From NCBI RefSeq assembly GCF_043641665.1, contig NC_092190.1:17042048-17106047 (forward strand): DNA of 64,000 nucleotides, in the 5' to 3' direction. Made by a program: the position numbers and the translations under genes. Position 1 is the first letter of the stretch. The number at the start of each line of letters is the position of its first letter. Under the pieces are notes generated by a model. That model had not been told where the DNA came from. It ran no database searches and saw nothing but the letters and a program-made list of their open reading frames with translations. This document shows, one piece after another, positions 1 to 13,100 of this stretch. The DNA is from Enoplosus armatus (Eukaryota > Chordata > Actinopteri > Centrarchiformes > Enoplosidae).

Positions 1-22
1 AAGTGTGTGTGTGTGTGTGTGT
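1..22. repeat. (GT)n microsatellite at the window edge
   Basis: About ten GT units from base 3, probably continuing to the left of the window. More degenerate GTGTGAGTGTGTG follows to about base 38. Confidence 0.9.
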
Positions 23-1904
23 CCGTGTGAGTGTGTGGTATGTAGTCAGTTGACTATTAAATACAGAATGATGGTTATGTGAATGTATTGGTGGGTTATT
101 AATAGTTTCATGCCTGGCTTTTCTGACCTAGCCTTCCATGTGCATCTCTCACTTGTCTCTGTGAAAACATTGTTGATTATAGTGTTTGGCTCATAACAGG
201 AAGCAGTATTGGGTGTGCAATGCTGCAGTCCAGAAGTGGGTATAATCCTCTTGAGTCACACGGCCAATTTTGACTTTATTTATTATTTTTATTTTGGGAC
301 AGCAGTATATGTTACAAAACATATATCAGGACAAAAGCAGTTTTATTTCCTCTGCCATCTACAGATAGATTTTCAGAATTTAAGAACTGTTCATTTTGGG
401 AGAGGTAAAGTGTCACACAAGAGCCATAAAAAGTATATCAGAGAGAACTGAGAGAAAATAAAATAAAAATCAATCAGGTTTGCTAAAATAAAACATTGCA
501 GGGTCATTTATTCAATACCTTAAGAGTCAGAATTTAATAAATACATTTTTCTGAAGACAAGGAGAAAAACAGTAATCCATAACATAAATGTCATTTACCA
601 TATCTGTCCACGTTTGTATTGTGTAACCACCACCTGTGAACGCTTTGTAAAAAGTGGATATCAAAATACCAAACAAATATGCATCAGGTTGCCCTGCGAG
701 AAAATCAACACTTCCTAAAAACAATGGGGAAAATTGCAAGGGCAGGTCAGTATGCATTTTAGTGCTTTGTGAAATTCTATATCAAAAACCAAGGTCTTAT
801 CACTGAACACTTCCAAAATATATGCCAGGCATTGGCTTCCCAAAATCCACACAGTCTCCACCATTTGGCTTCCCCTCCAGCAAAATGTGCTTTCTGCTTT
901 GGAGTCATAAAGAAACGAACAAAACACATCCAGCCAAACATCATTTGATATTGAAAGTTTACCTTCTTTTTCCCATTAATTTGGATTTTTGACGCCCAGA
1001 ATAAAAGTTAAGGGTGAATGCTAATGTTGCCTGTATCTTGTGTTCATATTCCATATGTCCAAATTTGACCATATGTTTTTCCAAAGTCCAAAGAAAAAAT
1101 TTCCCCCAAAATTTTGTATTCAGTGTTTTTCAGCCAGTCACATTCAACAGGATGTAAGTGTGTGTGAAGTAATACTGTAGTAGTAGTGGTAAAAAAAATC
1201 ATACATTAACCATACAGTAAAAGCAAAATGGTTTGAATATCAGTATACATATAAAGCACACGCACACAAAGTCAAACTGCTGCTTGTGGAGGGTCCAATG
1301 CTGCAATGTAAGCGAAGTGATTTGAGAGCCCTTTTTCCCAGGCAGGTAATTTGATTCTTGGAGGTCGATGTTGGGTGGTTTTGGGGTCACCCATGTAGCC
1401 ACTCCCCAGTCTAATAAAACCAGAGAGCTGTGCTGAACCAGGAGGCTAAAAACCCCCATTAACTTCTCTCCCATCAACATGGGGACAGGTAACCTCATGA
1501 CCCTGCAAAGTTGCCATACAGCCTGATCATGTGATCTGGGAGTTGCAGAGCTGATGACTATGCAGCTGGAGTCAGACATCATTCTGAGAGAAAACCTACC
1601 ACGAAAGACCTGAAGGAATAAGAGGAAAAGTTCATTTCAAAAACAAATGGCTACCTAAATGTAAAGAAATTGATTGATTGATTTCTAGTATCACCTTTTA
1701 CGCTGGAATATACACTGGATTGGTACAGTACCACTCCACAGAGATAGTTAGTTATGGATTACAGATGTAGGCATAGGTAAATAAGAATATACTCCCATTG
1801 GGACTCTCCCAACAAGTCCTACAAATTAAACAGAAAAAAATATTTAAAAAATGCTTTGTTTGTCCATGACCTCTAGAACAACACATAGAAGCGTTTTCGC
1901 CCCT

Positions 1905-2265
1905 AATGTCAGGATGACATAATTTGTGCCTTCCAAAACCATTAGAAATCGGTTTAATGAAAGACCCAGGTTTGCATTAAATGAGTATGTAGTTAAGGTT
2001 AGGGAAATATGACGGCTTGGGTAAAAGTGACTACTTTGTTAACCTTAGGGAAGCTTCGTTATCATGGTTACAGTAATAAACATATGGTTAAGGAAACAAT
2101 CATGGTCATACTTTTAAAAAAACAATGTCTCTTCATGGTCGGAAAGAGTACGGTCTCCTGTGTCAGTCCAATGTTTTGTTGACGCATCCATCCACCCTGA
2201 TCCCCACATGGACTTTGTTGCACTCTAATAACGTAACCTGAGTTCCTGCTCGTCATAATTACAAA
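1905..2265. repeat. Probable dispersed teleost repeat, class unknown
   Basis: The stretch holds phrases that I associate with a common teleost interspersed repeat: a GGTTAGGGAAATATGACGG-like block near 1996, GTTAAGGAAACAATCATGGTCATAC near 2086, and TTTTGTTGACGCATCCATCCACCCTGATC near 2173, ending at CTCGTCATAATTACAAATGCAT near 2270. The identification rests on memory of the word pattern. No terminal repeats or coding content are visible, so the class and exact ends are uncertain. Confidence 0.35.
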
Positions 2266-2746
2266 TGCATCAACAGGGCTTTGTCATTTGAACATAAACA
2301 TTGTTTTGGGGTACTTGCTGAAACAACTGATGCTGTCATTCTCTCAACTGATGCTAAAGTCTCGACTCTCTATTGACCTTTCCTCTCATGCCAACATGTC
2401 ATCTTTACACACAAGGTATCTCATAATAGGCGGATACTGGCAGATTGCAATGCAATTTGCTGATCACATTCCTGCTCTTAAAGGAATGAACCTTTTGGAT
2501 TTCAGTGATCCCATGGTGGATCCTTAAGTGCAACAATCAGGACAACGTATATATTTTAAGTCTAACTAGTAAAAACAACATGGTGTTCTTCATTCTGTCC
2601 ATCTCCTTTATATTGAACATTGTTGCCTGCTGGAGTCACTAGCGGGACTTAAGACTTATCATTTAATTACTATTCGTTTTCTTTGCTTTTCCCTCTGTCC
2701 CTCTTCTTTCCTCCTCTACCCCCACCCCTTCTTATTTCCTATTTAG

Positions 2747-3410
2747 TGGGACGCTATTACAGAGATGGACGAGCACAACCGGCCCATCCATACTTTCCAA
2801 GTTTGCAATGTGATGGAGCCCAACCAGAACAACTGGCTTCGCTCCAACTGGATCTCTCGACAGGCTGCGCAAAAGATCTACGTGGAGCTTCGCTTCACCC
2901 TGCGTGACTGCAACTCCATCCCTTGGGTATCTGGCACCTGCAAGGAGACCTTCAACCTCTTCTACCATGAGACTGATGAGGCTCACGGTGTCAAATTCAA
3001 GCCCGCACAGTACACCAAGATCGACACCATCGCTGCAGATGAGAGCTTCACTCAGATGGATCTTGGAGATCGCATCCTCAAGCTCAACACGGAGGTGCGC
3101 GAGGTGGGACCCATGACCAGAAAGGGCTTCTATCTGGCGTTCCAGGACATTGGTGCCTGCATTGCCTTGGTTTCAGTGAGGGTTTATTATAAGAAATGTC
3201 CCTTCACGCTGAGGAACCTGGCCTCATTTCCGGACACTGTGCCTCGTGTTGACTCTTCCTCATTGGTGGAGGTGAGGGGGGCGTGTATTGACCATGCTGA
3301 AGAGAGAGACACACCCAAACTGTTCTGTGGAGCTGATGGAGACTGGTTGGTTCCCTTGGGAAAATGCGTCTGCAGCGTTGGGTATGAGGAGGTCGATGGA
3401 TCATGTCTTG
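2747..3410 (+). CDS. epha6: epha6 exon 3: ephrin ligand-binding domain and start of the cysteine-rich region
   Basis: An internal exon of 664 bp (221 codons plus 1 base) coding for most of the extracellular ligand-binding domain of an Eph receptor tyrosine kinase, which binds membrane-anchored ephrin-A ligands in axon guidance and tissue boundaries. The acceptor is TTTAG at 2742-2746 after a long C/T tract. The frame opens with [11 protein letters not shown] and the donor is G|GTGAGT at 3411. Diagnostic Eph blocks are [20 protein letters not shown] (the cysteine pair is ten residues apart), [19 protein letters not shown] and [20 protein letters not shown]. The cysteine-rich region follows from about residue 152, with [14 protein letters not shown] near its end. 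The [18 protein letters not shown] and ERDTPKL segments fit EphA6 better than EphA3, A4, A5 or A7, as I remember them. The open frame continues past the donor into intron to 3502, but that extension is not Eph-like. The phase 1 end joins exon 4 at 41316. Confidence 0.95.
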
Positions 3411-3942
3411 GTGAGTTTTTCTGTCATTCATTTTGCTCTTCATTCATCAAAGTAGCATCTGTTGAGACTAAGGAAACTCAACTGAAAGTCTTGCAATACT
3501 GAGCATTTGTTAGTGACATGGGCTCTGGTTTAGAGTGTGGACCTTATCAGTTATATGCCCGAGTGAATGGGTGTAGTTATGTCAGAATACCAACCTCTGA
3601 CTTAATGACTGACTTAAACCATAACTTCATGTGTTATTTATTTGAAGCTGTCTAGATATTATTTTTTTTCTTAACATGGGTAGCTGCTTATCTGCTTTTT
3701 TCTACTTAAAACATGTGTTTCATATTTGCAAACCAAACCTTGAAGCTGATAGTTGTACTCTGCCATGGCGTTGAATTATTAGTTCCCTATATTTCCTACA
3801 CAGACGTGTTTATGTGGTCAGGATTTTCCACTTAAAATCAAGAAGGAATTGTATTTTCTTTAAGTATTTACCACGTGAAAACTGACATGGAGGGTATTCT
3901 TTAAGAATTTACAACTTGAAACTGTGGGTTATAGTATTTTTA

Positions 3943-4168
3943 GGGCGGGTTCGATCCCCGGCTGCCCCCGTCATGTCGAAGTGTCCTTGAGCAAGACACT
4001 GAACCCTAAGTTGCTCCCGATGGAGACCAGCACCTTGCATGGCAGCTTGGTCGCCATCGGTGTGTGAATGTGTGAGTGAATGGGTGAATGAGACTTAGCT
4101 GTAAAGCGCTTTGGGAAACGTGAAGGTTGAAAAGCGCTATATAAGTGAGATCATTTATCATTTAGCAC
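3943..4168 (+). mobile_element. tRNA-derived SINE (V-SINE-like), 5' truncated
   Basis: A Pol III B box, GGTTCGATCC, lies at 3948-3957, but there is no A box upstream, so the tRNA head is cut short. The body has GTGTCCTTGAGCAAGACACT near 3980 and a GTGTGAATGTGTGAGTGAATGG run near 4061. It continues with AAAGCGCTTTGGGAAACGTG and AAAAGCGCTATATAAGTG, and ends in short TCATTTA repeats near 4151-4164. These words are typical of widespread teleost tRNA-derived SINEs whose 3' tails resemble LINE tails. The V-SINE label is from memory; the SINE call itself is solid. It sits about 530 bp downstream of exon 3 in the same orientation as the gene. Confidence 0.8.
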
Positions 4169-7100
4169 TATCTGCATGAATGCAGCACTATTTTTTACTC
4201 AAATGCTTCCCTCACTTGTACACTTTTTGTACATTCCCTCCTTATTATATTTTCAATATTCTGTCTGTCCCCTCATTTAATCATATAATCTATTATCAAC
4301 ATGGTAAGACATACTGTATGATATAGTAACCTGGCCAGGAATACAATTTCTTATTTGATCTACTTAACATTCGTATTGCACGTTATATGTACCTCAGCCA
4401 GTCAGATAGATGTACACAGATGAGGTGGCTGACATAATGTATGCATACTGCAAGCTGCTAACTCTCTGGAAAATAAAAGAGGATTTAACGTGAGGGTTTA
4501 GGATTATCAGCGTGATGGCAAATGTATGTATGCAATTTAGAACATATTGTACTTGGTCTGTCAGTTACTGTGATGCATTAACACTTTCTGTTTTTCTCTC
4601 AAATATATTTCATTCTATGACATTAATTTAATTTACCATTTGCTAGCCTATTGTATGTATTGTCTTGGCCTTTTGGATACTGCATATATGCCAAAGAGAT
4701 CACTAAGATACACTCAGCAGTAACTGTGGTTAGAGCGCATGCAATATTAGTGGAGGGACTTGCTATGATAAAACAAACCCTAAACAATGTTATCAAGATG
4801 GATGAGACAGATGCATGCTTTGGGTTTAAAATGGTCTCCCAAATGGTTAGAATGACAAAAGTATTGTTCTATGTGTGCTGGTAAATTTGAGTCCATCTTT
4901 TGCTGATTACATGAGGGCCAGACATGATGATCTTGGTTGTGTTTGTGTAATGTACAAGGAGCAGTGCATCAGTGAAACATAGTGCTGTGTCCTGTGTCAA
5001 TTCTGAAGATCCAGGAGTCTGCATCAGAACTCTTTCAGGGGATTTGGCTATTGAATGCTGTTGGCCATGTGTTAAAGTGTACTGTGTGTGTGTGTGTATC
5101 GGTGTGATTTATATATATACAGAGAACTGGAGGGTGTGTGTGTATGTGATCGGGCATGCTGTTGTGTATATCAGTGGTCTACCACCCGCTGTCCCAGGGG
5201 CTACCTTGGTGTGACAGATTACCTCGGCTGGCTTGGTAGCAGTTTGATCCTCAACTCTCTGATATGAGCTTTGGGTTATCGCTGGTAGCACCACTGACTG
5301 GGAATGCTGTGGTACAAAAAATATACCTTCATGAAGGTCCAACACAACTTCTTTTCAAGCCACATAAAGGCCTGATGTCAGGTCAACACATACAAGTGTC
5401 TGTAATCTACAGTAGATGCATCTGCAAGGCTTCATATGTACTTGCAGAGAAACCAGCCACTTAGTGCAAAAAGTGTTAAGACGTAGCATTTAAATACACA
5501 CCTCCATTCACTGTTCTAACTCTGGAGCCTGATAATTCTGTCATCCTGACAAGTAACAATATACCATATATTGTGTGACCTGAATAACACAGATTAACAC
5601 CTTCAAGTGCTTTAACTTCACGGCAAATGCATTAACATAAAGAAAAAACCCTCTGTATCCTGCTGACATTTGTTAGATTTAAATAAAGACAAAGTATTTT
5701 GCTTTTACCAGAATGTACAAGATGCACAATAGATGTAAGTATTGACACAAATTAGATGACACAGTGCAGTTTTGTTCTGTCCATCCAACACCATAACAAA
5801 CTACAACCTAGCTTAGAGCTCTTTTGAAAAATCCTTTCAAGACTCGCTATTCACTGCAGTTCTCCCACCATCCAGAACCAGATGTCCTTGTGCAGTTGAT
5901 TACAATTCATTCTTGTGACACGGGTCGGCGAGGTTTCCCAGCTGCACTCACAGCTGCATCGCAATCAACAGGCCAGCGGTTAAACTGCAGCTGTGATTAG
6001 AGCCGGACTGTACCATGATGGTTACATCATTTGTGTCTGTCCCTTTATTATTTTTCCCTATTTTTAAATATGTATTAACTGTTATATAAACTCTCTCTTG
6101 AGGATTTGAGGGGTATCAGTTTGTAAAGTGTGTTTGCTTTTGAGACAGGTTGAACTGTATTTGCAAACGCATTTTTGAAAATGTAAATATACAGTGTGCC
6201 CTCAAAGTATGTGTTACAGCTTCACATCATATTCGTCATAGTTTTAAGAGGTAAAAGAAGCTGAAGTTGAAGAAGAAGTTGAAAAACATTTATTTCTGTT
6301 CTTTGCCATTTAAAATAATAAGCAACCACAACAGGGTCACCTATCAGCATCCCTACTGGCCCTCTAGACTACAATAACTCGTCTACCCTCTTCCCTCCCT
6401 TATATCCTTCACCCCTCGCTCTCTAAGAAGCAGATTTCACAGTTGGGTTAGGTTTAGCCCTTTGGGCAATGTGATGGCATTTTACTGCAATGTCAGCCCT
6501 GAAATGCAGCCCTTGCTCATTGTTCCAGGATTCAAACAAGCGTCGTTATTAAAAGCCTCCGCACAAGGTACTACTGGAGCGCCTTGGGCATTGAAGGAGA
6601 AAGACTGAGGTGGCTGGTTAAGCTAATGCTTCAATTCCCAGTTTACAACCGACTGGTCCTCTAAACGCCACGGCTGCTTGACTAGGCTGGAAAAGAAATG
6701 ACAGGTGTGAATGATCTGTGATTCCAGTAAAATATCATGATTAATAAGTAATTTAAAAGCACAGCACTGACCTTTGTGCTCCTCATCTCCGGTTGCTTAT
6801 GTGTTATGATATGAAATTTGATGTCTATGCAGCTCATACACTCACTGTAGTTTAAGATGAGAGAGGCTAAATGTTGAATAATCTTTTCTTGTTAAAGTAT
6901 TTTCACTCACAGATTCCTGTGAGATTTATATAAGCAGAACTATGGGCCAAAGTTCTCTATATTATTTTGTCCAGGCCAAATAGTGCTGCAAATCAGTAGT
7001 ATTCTTTTCCTTAGGTGACCCCTAATACCAACCCAGTTACACGTGTGACAAACAAACACTCCAGTTCTGACTTGCAAGCCTTTATTTATCCAAGAGAAAG

Positions 7101-7590
7101 GATGAGCTGTGTGAAGTCTGAATAAAAGGCTTTAGCTTCACTGAGGTAGGGAAAAAGATCATGCTCTCCACCCAGCTAAAGCCAAATGATCTTCTTCTCT
7201 GATTCAAACCCAGTACTTTTGGTCACAATAGTATTCTAATCCCCTATTCATTTCCTGGATGAAGTTTGGAGTGTCAGTGTGCTGCAGTAAGGCTGAAGTT
7301 AATCAAATATAGCAGCTAACAATATCCCCAATGCTCCTCCACATGTATAGACTTAGGCTGGCAGCTTCTTCACTATAGCACACATTTTCATTTTTTACCT
7401 CTCATAGATTGTTGCTCAGGGTCTCTTTCTTTCCTATTTTAGATTTCATAAGGACTTTAATCTGCAATTACCAATGTGGTTATGAGACTGAAATATGAAA
7501 CCTCGTGTTGTGATCACATGACTCAAATGAGACAGCAGTTAATTTTAGCAAAACCATATGCCTGGGCTTTGTGGTACAGAAGTTAAAGCT

Positions 7591-8130
7591 ACCCTGTGGA
7601 GTTTTTAACCACCTGTAGCATTATGCATATGATTTTATGAGTGGGCCCCCATCTGGGTTTACACGTGATGCAATACAAAGTCCAGCCAATGGTTCCACAT
7701 TGTTTCACTTATCTGCATGTGGTAGACACATCAATTCTTATTGGATTGATTTGATCTGCACAAATAGATGACCCATAATGCAGCTTTGCAGTTAGATGGA
7801 AAGAGAATAAAAATGTTTATCTGGAGAAGACAATAGAAGAAAATGAAGAAATAAGTAAAATCAATAACTTTTAACCCTTTTGCTCCAAACCTGACCTCTT
7901 GATGGTCACATTTCTCACTGGATAGTGGCGCTAAGGAACCCAAGTTTAATAGGAGCAATTCATTGTTTTGGCTAAGATGAACACACAACAACGCACACAC
8001 AAATTACTGTTTTCATTGTGTTGCAGTAGATATATTTGTGCTCTTTGTTGCCAAGTGTGACTAATGCAGCTTTATAAACAAAGTTTCGCATTGTGTGTTG
8101 CACATTCCCTCTAAAGAGCGGCAACAGAGG
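7591..8130 (+). repeat. Dispersed teleost repeat (CCCTGTGGAGTTTTT family), copy 1
   Basis: ACCCTGTGGAGTTTTTAACCAC at 7591 and ATTTTATGAGTGGGCCC near 7632 align with the block at 46117, so a family of at least two copies occurs in the window. Downstream words to about 8130 (TTGTGTTGCAGTAGATATATTTG near 8017, CTCTTTGTTGCCAAGTGTGACTAATGCAGC near 8041) also resemble common fish repeat sequence, from memory. No matching right-hand terminal repeat was found for this copy. The left end is clear; the right end is uncertain. Confidence 0.45.
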
Positions 8131-8652
8131 CAGAGAGAGAAAGACCTGAGGGAGGGAAAGAAAGATAGAGGTGCTTCTTTGTAAAGCAACCAGCTCAATT
8201 TATCTCCATTAAGTATTTTTGTCTCAATACCTTTTGTTACAGGCAGAGGTGAGCATTGTTCTTTGGACTGCAGTACAAATATTGTCTTTTACATAGTCTG
8301 CACTATAGCATATTCTGTTTGTTTTTGCATGTAAGTGGAGATTATGCGGTGCTGACTAAAATATCCTATTGTAACATATTTCTTTCTTACAGGTAAATAG
8401 TTAATGGGTGCGTGTGTGTGCATGCCTGTGACACGTGTGCTTTGGATTATGTCATATTATTACCTCCTCCTCCTTGGCACCCCTCTCGGCAGCACACTAG
8501 GCAACCGGCTTGTATGCCTATGTCTAAATATAGGCCAGCACACAGACACACCAACACACACAAAGAGTCCAAAACATCAATAGGTGCAATCCTTGGTGTT
8601 AATGCAAGAAGAGGCCTTGCTCTATCTAAATGATTGACGCACACATGCATTC

Positions 8653-8658
8653 ACTCTG

Positions 8659-8694
<36 letters not shown>
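8653..8694. repeat. (CT)n microsatellite
   Basis: A mostly uninterrupted CT run with a few T insertions at its left side. A pyrimidine-rich stretch continues to about 8725. Confidence 0.9.
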
Positions 8695-8698
<4 letters not shown>

Positions 8699-8853
8699 TT
8701 TCCCCATCTCTCCATCCCTCTCGTTGTCAGACAATCTAGCTGGTGTTGTTTCCACTCAGTGTTTTACAGCAGGTCTTGTGTGTTTGTCTCTGTGTAAGAG
8801 CTCTCTGCAGTGCTATGAATAATGTAATCACAGTGTGTTTGTGTGTGTTTATT

Positions 8854-8856
<3 letters not shown>

Positions 8857-8887
<31 letters not shown>
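8857..8887. repeat. (TG)n microsatellite
   Basis: About fifteen TG units, preceded by broken TG-rich sequence from about 8832. Confidence 0.9.
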
Positions 8888-8888
<1 letters not shown>

Positions 8889-9734
8889 ACCGATGTGTTT
8901 TGTAGCTGGGCGCTATTTGTTATTTGCTGAGCCAAAGTGGTTCTCCTCTGTGTTGGGCTGGAGCAAAGTAAGTAAGAGCAATCTATTTACATTTTGAACT
9001 AATGCTGTGCCACACACATTGAGAATTACTGTGAACCTCTCATATTAAAGAATGATGAAAACCCCCCGAGGAATGAAAATAACGCAACACACTGTGACAT
9101 GTTGTTACTTGACTTGTTCTGTTTTATAGTCCATTCAATTTTAAAAACAAAGTGTTGGTCACAAATTGTGCTGACAGTTTTTTAAGTCTGTAATTTTGAG
9201 CTAACAATTTGCCCAATCCAACATGGCCCTGGATACACATCAGGTGTCTAGATTGGGCTACACACAGGTAATTGGGCAGCTTACAGCAACAGCTGTGTTA
9301 ATGGTAATTGGCATGCAGGTGTAAACATCCTGAAGAAAGTTTCACTTATAAGACATTTTCAATTACAGCATGAAGACAGTCAGACAACAATTACAGCACA
9401 TATCCTTCAACCTGTCAGCCCGCCAAATGAGATGTCCCACACAAGGGGGGGGTGGGTGCACAGGCGAATGAATCACATGAAAAACAACATACGCAACAGA
9501 ACAAAATGCAGTCGCGCATTCACAACTGAGTGTTAAAGCAAGAGACAACATTTTTGCTCTCACAAAACACGCGCTAACAAACACACACAAGGAGACACAC
9601 CAGGGGGCTCGGGCTGGCATCAGCAACAGAGCTGTTTACAGATGGGCCACACTGCGGGGAGACACTGTGACATTTCAGAAAAGGATGGTTTTAGTTTAAC
9701 AAGCATGGCCCTTCAGGCTTAATTGGGAGTGTCT

Positions 9735-9760
9735 GGAGAGAGAGAGAGAGAGAGAGAGAG

Positions 9761-9810
<50 letters not shown>
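9735..9810. repeat. Compound (GA)n(GT)n microsatellite
   Basis: A GA run of about 26 bp, an ACT junction and then a GT run of about 46 bp. This is among the longest dinucleotide arrays in the window. Confidence 0.95.
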
Positions 9811-9813
<3 letters not shown>

Positions 9814-10105
9814 GCAGTGAATCGTAGATTGTCAGATGAATTTAACCCCACTTCTTTCAGCATCAACAGACACACACTCTGAGTTTTCTAAAGGACAAGT
9901 CTCTCTTCCAAAGGGCAGAGCTGAGGTATATCCAAGGCAGGGTCTCTAGTTTCTATTCTCTCTCCCTACATATCCATTACTTCTCTGACAGTAAATGAGA
10001 ATATTTCTCATCAGTCACGAGAACGGTTATACATTTCATCTAACTGAGCTTTTCAGTCCTATGTAATTTATACTGACGTGAATGCAAATCATACAGTATG
10101 GCTGA

Positions 10106-10181
10106 ACAATGACTGTGTGGACAACAAACAAAGAGACACGCATTCAAGTGTCTTTTTGTTTGTTGTCCACACAGTCATTGT
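10106..10181. repeat. 34-bp near-perfect inverted repeat (hairpin)
   Basis: The arms at 10106-10139 and 10148-10181 are reverse complements at 33 of 34 positions. The one exception is a G opposite T that could pair as a wobble in RNA. The loop is 8 nt (GCATTCAA). An outer 6-bp match (GCAAAT at 10084-10089 with ATTTGC at 10188-10193) suggests a slightly larger fold. An RNA from either strand would form a 76-nt hairpin. It could be a pre-miRNA-like locus, a foldback element or a template-switch product; the sequence alone does not decide. Confidence 0.9.
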
Positions 10182-13100
10182 ATTAGCATTTGCTTTTGCA
10201 GCTATCACAAAGAATATAATTGAAAGCTCTTTGAACGCTGATGGTATGCTAATGCATATTTCCCCTGAGTTGTCATAAAGCTCAGCGTCCCACTGAAAAG
10301 GGTGGAGTTTCCCTGCCAAAGGCTTGATGTGGCTTGAATGATGCCCAGTGTAAATGGCTGCTGTCAGCCCACCGCTCCTTTGTCTGTCACCATGCTGTCA
10401 ACAAGCAGAGTGAATAACCACTGAAAATGAACAGCATTCATTAGACATTATTCCAAATCAAAACATTTAATATGACATGTGAGTAATCATAACAAGTACA
10501 CGGTAGAAAGAATACATACGATACTGGGAACTGTGGGAAAAGTCTTCTTAACTACAGGATGTAACTTCTTTTCCAATAAGATTAATCTGGACCATTAGCA
10601 TGCGGTTTCTGTCGTGTCACACCAATTCTTTTATAATATAATATATTGTGCTTAAATATAATGTGTTTTTAAATTGCCCATTGTGACCATTCAATAGCAT
10701 TGGAAAATCAAGGATATGTTTGTTAATGAGGACTTTTTTCACCATTTAAGCAGGTAATTACAATAACTAAGCCAACTGCTTTACTCAATGTGTAAAAATG
10801 CCAACATTAGACAGAGACAAATGATCACAAATGCATAAATAAAGTGGTCTCAAGTTGGTCCACATGTCATTGATTTGTACATGACAGGTGGCTATACGAC
10901 TTGTACACAACCTAGAATGAGAAGTAGTTTAAATCAAGTTTAAATTAGTACCTTGACTACCAATTGAAAGGTCTTGTAACACGATGTGGTTCTCCTATCC
11001 TGGACTGTATTCTCCACATGTGGAGCTCCTCTGTCCCACTGATAGGTGTTGACCGTGCAGTAGGGATCAATGGCCTCAGTCGGCTTGGTATAGTGATGAA
11101 TGGACCCTATCTGGAGAAGGCTAGGGGGGTCGTCGAGTGGGTCACAGTGAGCGGAGGGTGGTGGGGTCTTCTTCAACTCAATGGTCAACTGCCATGCCGT
11201 ACTCAGGCCACAGCTTGATCTTCCCACGACCTTCTACTAGCTTATCTGTCCTTGTGAGGACTAACTTTTGACAATTCACTGTTCAGCTTCTCACAGGAAG
11301 AAACTGGGGTTTGGTCAAGGTTAAGTAGTTAGAAATACAGCCATGTTTGACGCACAAAATCAAACAATCAGCAGCATACTAAGACATATGAAGAAGTGAA
11401 AAATGTCCAGGAACATAGTGTCGTGTCTGAAATTTGTATTGATTAAGCTGGCGAGAACAAAAGCATGTTTTATGTGCATGAGCACGTGTACGTTCTTTCA
11501 TGTGAGTCCTACACAACCATCTCTGTTTTGCTCATTTACATTATACATCAGTTACATTTGTCCTAATGGGTGGTGCTTTACCTTCCACTGTCTCTCTTTA
11601 AATCAGTCACTTGATGAGCAATAGAGGCTCTCATGTTGTCGCTCTACAAGCTGTAATTGAGAACAAATGTGGAGAGGGAGAGTGTTTAATTGGGGTTGTC
11701 AAGCAGGGGGGCGGGTTTGTTGGGCACCTAGAGATCTCCTCATCTCTTTGCATTTCAACAGTTTAAAGAATGAATTATGCAGATTGCAGTTTTTTGCGAG
11801 TCCTAGTTGCGATGTGAACTTGCGGTGACTTCTGCTTGGCTTTTTTTTCCCCCCTTCACTGAGAGTTACTTCAAAGCCGGGAAGTGATCAAAGACAGTTG
11901 AAAAAATAAATTCCCCAACGTAACGGCACCCTGCATACATACATACAGCCTCTGCCTGTCTCGACACCGCATACTCTCTCACTCAGAAAACAAAAGCAAG
12001 TGACGCCGTCTGATGTTTTTCTTTCTTTTTTTTTTTTGTCTCCTCGAGCACAGACCTGTCAGACATTGCAACATTTCAATTGATTTCCCTTTTCCCTCAT
12101 ATGTGTGTGTTCTATTTTAGTACGTAAGCCAAGAGACTGAATTAGTCATTAAAGGGTATGTATAGCACGACATGGCCCAGATAACACATCACAGGCCTGG
12201 ATTGAAGAGCAGACTTGTCATAAATGAAAGCACATTTTAGGAGCTGGAGACAGCTCCTCCCAAGCAAAAAAAACAGGGGTTACTGGGGGTTCAGCATCAA
12301 TGATGACTGTGTTGTGTTTCAGTGACAGTTAGTGTATTCTGCAGACTCAAAGTAAAAGAGTTAATACTCTTGTGTCCAATAATTAAAACATATATGCATA
12401 CATGTTTCATCTTCTATGTAAAAAATACATGATTTATAAGCAAGAGGGGTGGAGGGTTTGAAAGTTGTTCTAATTAAGACATCTATATCACTATCCAGAT
12501 TGTGCTCATGCATACTGATGGACTGTATGCATGAGCCAGAAGTCCTTGACTCACAGCCCCATCAACACAATTACCCATCTAATGCGCAAGCCAGCTGCAC
12601 ACCTGTATACAGAGATCATTGCCTTTGGTCAATCTCAGTGCCAACCTGTTCATGCATTCACCCCATCATCACTTTCTCATTCCTTAAGACAAAGATTTCG
12701 TTGTTGTTGGCTTTGAGGTAACTTGCTAAACAAATAAAAAGGGGAAACATTTTAAAATCCAATGTTTTTAATTGCACATTTATTTTCACGTCTCATGCAG
12801 TACCTCGGACATCAGTGTCACATTTGACATTTGGGACAGTAATTAAAGTTTTACACGTTCCTTAGGTTCTGGCCAAGAATGTGTATCTGTTTTCTTGTCC
12901 CTAAATTCAATGGTCTTTATACTCATGCTTGCACATATCTGGCAGTAGTGCAATCGCAGTAGCAATGCCACTTTCGTTGGTCGCTTGTTGATTTCTTTGG
13001 ACCTGCACCTGTTTTCTGGCTCTAAGCGAACCTATTAGCACCAAGGTGGGTGGAGTGGCACAGACGAGGTGATGTTTTTGCAGAACAGACAGCGCTGTGC

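Larger units (their letters stand above)
1..2746 (+). other. epha6: epha6 intron 2 (3' part)
   Basis: Non-coding sequence upstream of exon 3, ending in a strong pyrimidine-rich tract and TTTAG acceptor at 2742-2746. I looked for Eph exon 2 (about 65 bp, coding for a GELGW-like motif just before the ligand-binding domain) and did not find it, so it lies upstream of the window. Apart from the GT array at the left edge and a likely dispersed repeat around 1905-2265, nothing specific is recognisable. The short open frames here (up to 127 aa) lack any domain signal. Confidence 0.8.

Noticed and set aside
3411..3502. Downstream extension of the exon 3 reading frame
   Set aside because: A canonical GTGAGT donor at 3411 and loss of Eph similarity mark the exon end; the rest is intron read-through.
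3948..3957. tRNA gene suggested by the B box
   Set aside because: No A box, no cloverleaf and a SINE body downstream; it is a truncated SINE head.
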